Below, piece by piece: positions 13,519 through 17,679 of a stretch of 17,679 nucleotides of DNA. Within the stretch, counting starts at the first letter, position 1; each line of letters begins with the position of its first letter. Under the pieces are notes generated by a model. That model did not search any database and was not told where the DNA came from. It saw nothing but the letters and a program-made list of their open reading frames with translations. Position numbers and translations under genes: made by a program. The DNA comes from Anaerolineaceae bacterium (GTDB lineage: Bacteria > Chloroflexota > Anaerolineae > Anaerolineales > Anaerolineaceae), in NCBI GenBank assembly GCA_021107195.1, contig JAIOTF010000030.1:1-17679 (forward strand), given 5' to 3'.

Positions 13519-13917
13519 TTATTTTCCAAATAATGTCGTAATACTGAACAGCTTGATCCCCAACGGTGCGATCAGCAGATTGATCAGTGGACTCAAAAGG
13601 ACAAAACCAATCCCTATCAGCCCATACTTGATCCCGTTGCTGGCAAAGTCCAGGTCGTCTTCATCCTGCGTATTTCTTCTTTTGCGTGCCATGTTACCGG
13701 TAATGATGCTTACTACAAAACCGAGCATCGCCAGGAGGAAGAACGGCCCGATGCATAGATAAAGTGCCGCTTCTACTCCCCTTTCTCCCATATCAAATAA
13801 CTGGTCGGAAAATACCACCCCAAACAGCAGCAGCCATGAAAGGCCGCTGCACCAGCCGCTGAACTGGCCAAGCGAGAATTTTGTCTTTCGACTCTCTGGT
13901 GTATTGTGAATTTGCAT
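13519..13917 (-). CDS. Small three-helix membrane protein of unknown function
   Basis: The 132-residue product has a polar N-terminus (about 1-20) and three hydrophobic segments: GWCSGLSWLLLFGVVFS, ALYLCIGPFFLLAMLGFVVSIITG and YGLIGIGFVLLSPLINLLIAPLGI. A basic and then acidic loop (MARKRRNTQDEDDLDF) lies between the second and third. I recognise no family. The ATG at 13917 has GAGGG nine bases upstream. A longer frame reaching 14133 overlaps the zinc-ribbon gene in another frame and is an artefact. It follows that gene by 10 bases, so the two are an operon and may act together at the membrane. Confidence 0.6.
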   Translation of the reverse strand: MQIHNTPESRKTKFSLGQFSGWCSGLSWLLLFGVVFSDQLFDMGERGVEAALYLCIGPFFLLAMLGFVVSIITGNMARKRRNTQDEDDLDFASNGIKYGLIGIGFVLLSPLINLLIAPLGIKLFSITTLFGK

Positions 13918-13927
13918 TTTCAAACCC

Positions 13928-14872
13928 TCATGACTGCTTTGTGCCGCACGCAGAACAAAATTCCGCATCCATCGCAAGCTTCTTCCCGCACTTGGTGCAG
14001 AACTTGTGTGACTGTGCTGGCGAAGTTGGCTCGCCAGGGGCAGGTGCGCTGGGCGCAGCATGGATGCTGCGAAATGCCGACAGGTCAACATCCCAGGCAA
14101 CTTCCTCGCCCTTGTAGTCGAACAGCACCTCAATTTCCGGGATCGCCAGCAAGCTCAACGCTGGCACGGGTACCTCTAAAGGAGCAGGATCGCCATCATA
14201 ACCAAAAGTGCCGAGCGCCTCATTGATCCATTCTGCGATCGTCACTGCCTCCTCTATGTCAAACTTGGTTTGCCTGACAGAGAAGAACCCCGGCCGGTAA
14301 TTATTTTTGAACAGGAAAACTGTCCGTCCATCACCGAGCGGGATCAGCGCCATTGTATAGGGTACTTCGACTGACATCTTACCCAACGAATATTTCCACG
14401 AAGCATGGTAATGCGGACAGTCTGGCAGGATGCCATCCTTCCGTTCGATATTCGTTAAGAATTCCGCAAATGCGTCCTCCTCACCGCTTTCTGTCAATGT
14501 CGTTGCCCAACTGTCTGTCAATTCCTTGCCCTTGGCCTTCCTGAGGAACGCCGCTCGGGGTACGGGTTTTTGCAAGGTGAACACAAAATCTGTTGGTTGG
14601 ATCGTAGCTGCTGAAAAATGTTGCACACCATATATATCACCAATCCGTGTTGGCAGTTGATGATAAATTCGAAAATCCGTGCGCAGCTTTGATTTACCAA
14701 ACGGCAGTAAACTCGTTTTGGCAACAGCGCCAAATTGCTCGCTGGACGTCACCGCCTCGCCAAACTGCTTAGCCCAAACGTGCGGCATACCTGTTGCCAG
14801 GGGCTGCGCCTGTTCCAGGAAAACTTGCGTCATCGTTTTTCGGTGTTCGCGGATCTTTTCAGGGGATGGCAT
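13928..14872 (-). CDS. Zinc-ribbon protein of unknown function
   Basis: The 314-residue product ends in a zinc ribbon, FCTKCGKKLAMDAEFCSACGTKQ, with ligands C292, C295, C306 and C309, typical of the short C-terminal ribbons of many bacterial proteins. The first 250 residues form a domain I do not recognise, with mixed alpha/beta character (DFRIYHQLPTRIGDIYGVQHF, VPYTMALIPLGDGRTVFLFKNN, IEEAVTIAEWINEALG). A Pro/Ala/Ser-rich linker (about 270-288) joins the two. No signal peptide is evident, so it is probably cytoplasmic. GGAG lies five bases before the ATG, and a good promoter lies upstream. The small membrane protein gene follows directly. Confidence 0.72.
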   Translation of the reverse strand: MPSPEKIREHRKTMTQVFLEQAQPLATGMPHVWAKQFGEAVTSSEQFGAVAKTSLLPFGKSKLRTDFRIYHQLPTRIGDIYGVQHFSAATIQPTDFVFTLQKPVPRAAFLRKAKGKELTDSWATTLTESGEEDAFAEFLTNIERKDGILPDCPHYHASWKYSLGKMSVEVPYTMALIPLGDGRTVFLFKNNYRPGFFSVRQTKFDIEEAVTIAEWINEALGTFGYDGDPAPLEVPVPALSLLAIPEIEVLFDYKGEEVAWDVDLSAFRSIHAAPSAPAPGEPTSPAQSHKFCTKCGKKLAMDAEFCSACGTKQS

Positions 14873-14913
14873 AAATGCTCCTTTGGTTATTGATGAAAGA
14901 CAATGTAAGAACC

Positions 14914-14943
14914 ATTATATAGAAAAATAGAAATGAGATGCAA
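14914..14943 (-). promoter_or_regulatory. Predicted sigma-70-type promoter for the zinc-ribbon operon
   Basis: On the minus strand TTGCAT (14938-14943) and TATAAT (14914-14919) are separated by 18 A/T-rich bases. The -10 is perfect. Transcription would start about 35 bases upstream of the start codon at 14872. Confidence 0.7.
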
Positions 14944-15068
14944 GTCCTGATACCTGCGATTTTTCTGCGCGCTATTGTTATAGACCTGATGAGAATCTGG
15001 TCTGGTATTTTGTTTGCGGGGAAAGCTTGTCAGGGCTACTTTTATTCTCTCCTCTTGGGATATTAAAC

Positions 15069-15082
15069 AAAACAAATGTTCG
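15069..15082. promoter_or_regulatory. SOS-box-like site, upstream copy
   Basis: The complement reads CGAACATTTGTTTT, close to the Gram-positive LexA/DinR consensus CGAACRNRYGTTYG. The surrounding 20 or so bases (an A/T-rich -10-like stretch, then AACAAAACAAATGTTCGAT) are almost the same as at the nurA promoter, 432 bases downstream. Confidence 0.4.
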
Positions 15083-15165
15083 ATCAAAAGATTGAGCAGA
15101 AAATTGCCGAAATGTGGGGCGATTGAAGAGAAAAACACCCCCACCTAACCCACCCCCACCTAGTC

Positions 15166-15194
15166 TTCCCCAAAAACCTACGATTTTTAGGGAA
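15166..15194. repeat. TTCCCC-A5 hairpin, copy 1
   Basis: TTCCCCAAAAA (15166-15176) pairs with TTTTTAGGGAA (15184-15194) with a single C/A mismatch and a 7-base loop. It is a near copy of the hairpin at 15387-15419. Confidence 0.65.
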
Positions 15195-15280
15195 AGAATC
15201 TGGTGAGTTTGATTGATTTGGTGGTTTTTTAGTTGGTCGAATTGTGAGACGGGTCGCGGGCTGCATGAGCACAAGAGACT

Positions 15281-15312
15281 CTCCCCTATTTTTCGCTAGA
15301 AAAATGGGGGAG
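15281..15312. repeat. CTCCCC-T5 hairpin, copy 2 (variant)
   Basis: CTCCCCTATTTTT (15281-15293) pairs with AAAAATGGGGGAG (15300-15312) with one T-G wobble and a CGCTAG loop. It has the same outer-GC, inner-AT plan as its neighbours. Its 3' arm contains the first G-run of the adjacent quadruplex motif. Confidence 0.65.
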
Positions 15313-15332
15313 TTGGAGGGGGTGGGGTTGGG
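15306..15332 (+). other. G-quadruplex motif
   Basis: Four G-runs (GGGGG at 15306, GGGGG at 15318, GGGG at 15324, GGG at 15330) are separated by loops of 7, 1 and 2 bases, which meets the standard G3+N1-7 rule. The first run is also the 3' arm of a hairpin, so the two structures exclude each other. C-runs at 15138-15157 give a weaker counterpart on the other strand. Confidence 0.55.
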
Positions 15333-15386
15333 AGTAAAATCTGGGTGTTGAGTGAAAACATGCGGGGTGAAATCACCCCATCCTAG

Positions 15387-15419
15387 CCTTCCCCAAAAAT
15401 CTGCGATTTTTAGGGAAGG
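15387..15419. repeat. TTCCCC-A5 hairpin, copy 3
   Basis: CCTTCCCCAAAAAT (15387-15400) pairs with ATTTTTAGGGAAGG (15406-15419) with one C/A mismatch and a CTGCG loop. It is the longest member of the set and nearly identical to copy 1 in stem and loop. Confidence 0.7.
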
Positions 15420-15490
15420 GATTGTAGGTACACCCCCGTCAACTCCGGCAGCCTCCTTGAGAAAAACCATCAAAAATCTTTCCCTCATGG

Positions 15491-15514
15491 TATACTGAAC
15501 AAAACAAATGTTCG
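15491..15514 (+). promoter_or_regulatory. Predicted nurA-herA promoter with SOS-box-like operator
   Basis: TATACT (15491-15496) is a good -10; no strong -35 is seen 17 bases upstream. Directly after it, at 15501-15514, the complement reads CGAACATTTGTTTT, one base from the GAAC-N4-GTTC core of the LexA/DinR box. It would cover the transcription start, where a repressor blocks initiation. The box ends 15 bases before the nurA start codon. A second copy lies at 15069-15082. Confidence 0.5.
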
Positions 15515-15529
15515 ATTAAACGGGGAGCT

Positions 15530-16729
15530 ATGCCAGTCAATTATCAGGAAATCCAGGGACAGATCAGACAGATGGGCGAGCAGGAACCCCAGCGCGTCCA
15601 GCGTCTTAAGGAACTTAAACAGCAGGCTGCCGGACTTCTCGAAACGCACAATACCGAGCTCGATCTATTGCAAGCGTGGGTCAAACAGGCCGCCGCGGCT
15701 AATCACAACCTGCGCTGCGCTGTGCCGGTTGCCGAACCGCTCAAATCCCATTTCCCTCCGCCCGCTGTGCCCGAGCGAGTGGTGATCCTGGCTGCCGACG
15801 GTTCCCAGATCAACCCCAGCCGCCATGATAGCGTTCCCTTCGGTGTGGTCAACGTGGGCGCTTTTCGTATGGCCCCCGGCTCCGGACAGACCCCTGAAGA
15901 ATTCGTCCACAGTGAACTGATCACCGGTGATGATCTGTATGCGCCCAACGGCGGCGCGATTGGCGAGGAAGTGGTTGCCCTGCGGCGGGATCTGCGTGAA
16001 CGCCAGATGCTGGCTGAGCTTGCCGCACAGGAACACCAGCACGACCCGGATGTGCTGGTGGCCGCCCTGACCGACGGTCCCCTGGAGCCTTTTGTGCGCG
16101 AGCCGCTCAATCGCCCTGATCTGAGCCCGCTCTATCAGGATTATCTGAAGGCCTTGCGCGGGATTGCCAATCCGCAGACGGCCACGGCCGGCTATGTGGA
16201 CAAACCGCGCTCGGACCTGCTCGTGCGCCTGCTTGAACTGGTAACCCTTGGTCAGAGCGAGCGTCTCGACCGTGCCGGTCACGAGCGCAGCCTGCCCGGC
16301 GTGACCGATGCCGGCCTGCTGGCCGAAATCCTCCAGCCCGGCGACCGTTCTGCTTTGTTTGCTCTCCAGTCGCGCACGGCACAGACCTTCACGGACGAAA
16401 TTGCGATCCATTTCTTTTACCTGAACGTTGGCCGCGAAAAGTCTCCATCTTTAGTACGCGTTGAGGTGCCCGCTTGGGCCGCTGGTCATCCTCCCTTGCT
16501 CAATATGCTGCATGCTGTGCTGATTGAACAGTGCCGCATGTTGGGCAACCGCCCCTACCCGTATGCCCTGCACCGTTCACATGAGGTGGCCGTTGTCCGT
16601 TTTGAAGAAAAAACCCATCTCCAGACGATGATCGAAATGGAGCTTCGCCAGCGAGGGATTGAATTTAGCGGGCCTTCCAACAAACAAGCCACAAAAGATA
16701 ATTCCGGTAATAGAACGAGGTTTTCATGA
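15530..16729 (+). CDS. nurA: NurA-domain 5'-3' nuclease
   Basis: NurA proteins are DNA nucleases that work with the HerA translocase in resecting DNA ends. The 399-residue product begins with a coiled-coil-like region (1-60). The RNase H-like core follows: VVILAADGSQI (84-94, D90 as probable metal ligand), the acidic helix GEEVVALRRDLRERQ (145-159), and VAALTDGPLEPF (177-188, D182). GYVDKPRSDLLVRLLEL (221-237) is a strong NurA hallmark. YPYALHRSHE (343-352) supplies the C-terminal Tyr and His expected in the active site. GGGGAG lies a few bases before the ATG. The stop overlaps the next start (ATGA), so translation is coupled to the HAS-barrel gene and then herA. Confidence 0.87.
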   Translation: MPVNYQEIQGQIRQMGEQEPQRVQRLKELKQQAAGLLETHNTELDLLQAWVKQAAAANHNLRCAVPVAEPLKSHFPPPAVPERVVILAADGSQINPSRHDSVPFGVVNVGAFRMAPGSGQTPEEFVHSELITGDDLYAPNGGAIGEEVVALRRDLRERQMLAELAAQEHQHDPDVLVAALTDGPLEPFVREPLNRPDLSPLYQDYLKALRGIANPQTATAGYVDKPRSDLLVRLLELVTLGQSERLDRAGHERSLPGVTDAGLLAEILQPGDRSALFALQSRTAQTFTDEIAIHFFYLNVGREKSPSLVRVEVPAWAAGHPPLLNMLHAVLIEQCRMLGNRPYPYALHRSHEVAVVRFEEKTHLQTMIEMELRQRGIEFSGPSNKQATKDNSGNRTRFS

Positions 16730-17379
16730 ACCAAGCCATTGAAGTAGGACGATTATTGCGCGCCAGTACCACCGGATGTGTGGTGGGCTGCCGCCTTTCA
16801 CAGTGGGGCGTGCCCTCTTTTGGCGCCCTGCTCCGTATCCCTTTGGGGGGCGGCAACGACTATCACATCTTCGGTTTGATCTATGACATCCATGTCGATG
16901 ATGACGGTCTGGTGCGTCAGCTTGCCACCACCGAGAATGTCTCCCCGGATGTGATGCTTGACAACCGCATCAACCGCAACGTACCGCTTGAGATCAGCGT
17001 GGTTTTCGTCGGTTTTCAGGAGAATGGAAATACCTTGCATTTGCTCCCGCCCCGCCCGCCGCTCAGCCTGGATGCGATCTATACCTGCACCAATGATGAA
17101 CTGTGCCAGTTCACCACCAGCGGGAGCTTCGGTTACTTCCGTCATGTGCTGCGTAATACTGATCTGCCGGTGGGCGAGCTGCTGGCTGCCCACCTGCGCC
17201 AGACCGCCGCGGCCCATGCTGTGCCCGGGCTTGCATGCAGCGATCCCGCCTGGGCAGAGCGCGCCACGCAGGAACTGATCACGCTTCTGCGTGATGATTA
17301 CCCGACTCTGATGAGCGTCCTCGGCGCACTGGGGGATGCCGGCATCTCCTTTGGACAGTTGCAAGGAGGCCTCTCATGA
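16726..17379 (+). CDS. Stand-alone HAS-barrel domain protein
   Basis: The HAS-barrel is the small beta-barrel found at the N-terminus of HerA translocases and in some ATP synthase subunits. This 217-residue protein has it alone: VGRLLRASTTGCVVGCRLS, then GALLRIPLGG, YHIFGLIYDIHVDDDGLVRQL. This matches the pattern 'G.v.....G..v.i......fGlv.Di' that also opens the downstream HerA. The C-terminal half (about 115-217), with FRHVLRNTDLPVGELLAAHL and ELITLLRDDYPTLMSVLGALG, is helical and not recognised. The gene overlaps nurA and herA by four bases each (ATGA), placing it as an obligate middle member of the operon. It may form part of, or an adaptor to, the HerA ring; this is inference. Confidence 0.75.
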   Translation: MNQAIEVGRLLRASTTGCVVGCRLSQWGVPSFGALLRIPLGGGNDYHIFGLIYDIHVDDDGLVRQLATTENVSPDVMLDNRINRNVPLEISVVFVGFQENGNTLHLLPPRPPLSLDAIYTCTNDELCQFTTSGSFGYFRHVLRNTDLPVGELLAAHLRQTAAAHAVPGLACSDPAWAERATQELITLLRDDYPTLMSVLGALGDAGISFGQLQGGLS

Positions 17380-17679
17380 CAGAATACAGCGTTTATCAAA
17401 ACGGTGAATACATTGGTTATCTTGTTGGCGGTACCCTCAAGGATAATTTGCGCGTGCGCCTGACCGTCCCGACCCAGCAGGTGCAGGAGGGCGGTTTTGT
17501 GGTGATCGAGAGCGGCGAATGGCAGTTTTATGGCCTGGTTACCGACCTCCAGCTTGGTGCTACCGACCCGCGCTTTGCCGATGAGCAGAGCGAAGAGCGC
17601 CTGCCTGCCGGCCTCGCCCGTCTGTTGCATGGAAAGACCCTGTATACGAACCTGGAAGTCTTGCCCGCTTTGATGTTGG
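17376..17679 (+). CDS. herA: HerA-type DNA translocase ATPase, N-terminal part (partial)
   Basis: The ATG at 17376 overlaps the preceding TGA, and the frame is open to the end of the window (101 codons). The visible part is an N-terminal HAS-barrel: YIGYLVGGTLKDNLRVRLTV, then GGFVVIESGEWQFYGLVTDL and GATDPRFADEQ, a sequence pattern characteristic of bacterial HerA-like ATPases. HerA is a hexameric FtsK/HerA-family motor that pumps DNA and activates NurA. AAGGAGG sits seven bases before the start. The Walker motifs would lie downstream of the window, so the ATPase call relies on this domain and on the nurA neighbourhood. Confidence 0.8.
   Translation, partial: MTEYSVYQNGEYIGYLVGGTLKDNLRVRLTVPTQQVQEGGFVVIESGEWQFYGLVTDLQLGATDPRFADEQSEERLPAGLARLLHGKTLYTNLEVLPALML

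Larger units (their letters stand above)
14944..15529. other. Gene-free, structure-rich stretch upstream of nurA
   Basis: No credible gene lies here. Frames on the minus strand (for example 15084-15488) only translate the repeats into Trp/Gly/Pro-rich sequence and lack ribosome sites. The region holds two copies of an SOS-box-like site, three related hairpins, a G-rich run with quadruplex potential and a small GGGGTGA-AA-TCACCCC dyad at 15364-15379. A 16-codon plus-strand frame beginning at 15076 inside the first SOS-like box has no ribosome site. Confidence 0.6.

Noticed and set aside
13918..14133. N-terminal extension of the small membrane protein to 14133
   Set aside because: It would overlap the zinc-ribbon coding region in another frame, and the ATG at 13917 has a ribosome site and gives a sensible protein.
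15076..15126. 16-codon plus-strand peptide beginning inside the first SOS-like box
   Set aside because: No ribosome site precedes it, and the equivalent ATG at the second box is stopped after three codons.
15084..15488. 134-codon minus-strand frame upstream of nurA
   Set aside because: Its Trp/Gly/Pro-rich product is the translation of the hairpins and C/G-runs; the same phrase repeats twice, and there is no ribosome site or family resemblance.
15665..16411. 248-codon minus-strand frame inside nurA
   Set aside because: It is antisense to the NurA core motifs; the plus-strand gene is clearly the real one.
1..17679. CRISPR array, tRNA, rRNA, riboswitch or complete insertion sequence
   Set aside because: I found no regularly spaced repeats, no tRNA or rRNA-like sequence, no recognisable riboswitch core and no transposase frame.

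Overview
The window looks like a chromosomal segment of a member of the Chloroflexota, most likely an anaerobic Anaerolineae-type bacterium. This rests on a four-subunit ferredoxin-dependent 2-oxoacid oxidoreductase, a NurA/HAS-barrel/HerA operon, lipoproteins carrying Pro/Thr/Glu-rich linkers, and the particular DnaE C-terminus. The lineage is inferred from protein resemblance alone; no rRNA gene or database search supports it. Base composition is moderate, ribosome binding sites are mostly GGAG/AGGA, and several promoters fit the standard -35/-10 pattern.

Layout. Positions 1-531 hold the 3' end of a probable dnaE (DNA polymerase III alpha) on the plus strand. A gene-free, repeat-bearing stretch of about 580 bases follows. 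On the minus strand come a greA-lysS unit (promoter near 3390-3418, terminator at 1051-1090), an NAD-dependent epimerase gene, and the operon korD-korA-korB-korC (7644 down to 4933) for a ferredoxin-linked 2-oxoacid oxidoreductase. A complex of nested inverted repeats (4715-4898) separates the kor operon from the epimerase gene. On the plus strand from 8092 are a NicO-type metal transporter fused to a C-terminal TolB-like propeller, a small DUF1232-like membrane protein, and two tandem paralogous lipoproteins with their own control signals. A minus-strand pair follows (zinc-ribbon protein plus a small three-helix membrane protein). After a 650-base gene-free stretch full of hairpins, G-runs and a duplicated SOS-box-like site, the window ends in a plus-strand operon: NurA nuclease, stand-alone HAS-barrel protein, and the start of the HerA translocase.

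How the parts work together. The kor genes encode all four subunits of one enzyme complex. greA and lysS are housekeeping genes sharing a transcript. NurA, the HAS-barrel protein and HerA are joined by 4-base ATGA overlaps and should form one DNA-end-processing machine. A LexA-like box at its promoter suggests, but does not prove, damage-inducible control. The most notable items are the three-gene NurA/HAS/HerA unit with its duplicated operator, the transporter-propeller fusion, and the structured non-coding elements at 4715-4898 and 15066-15419.
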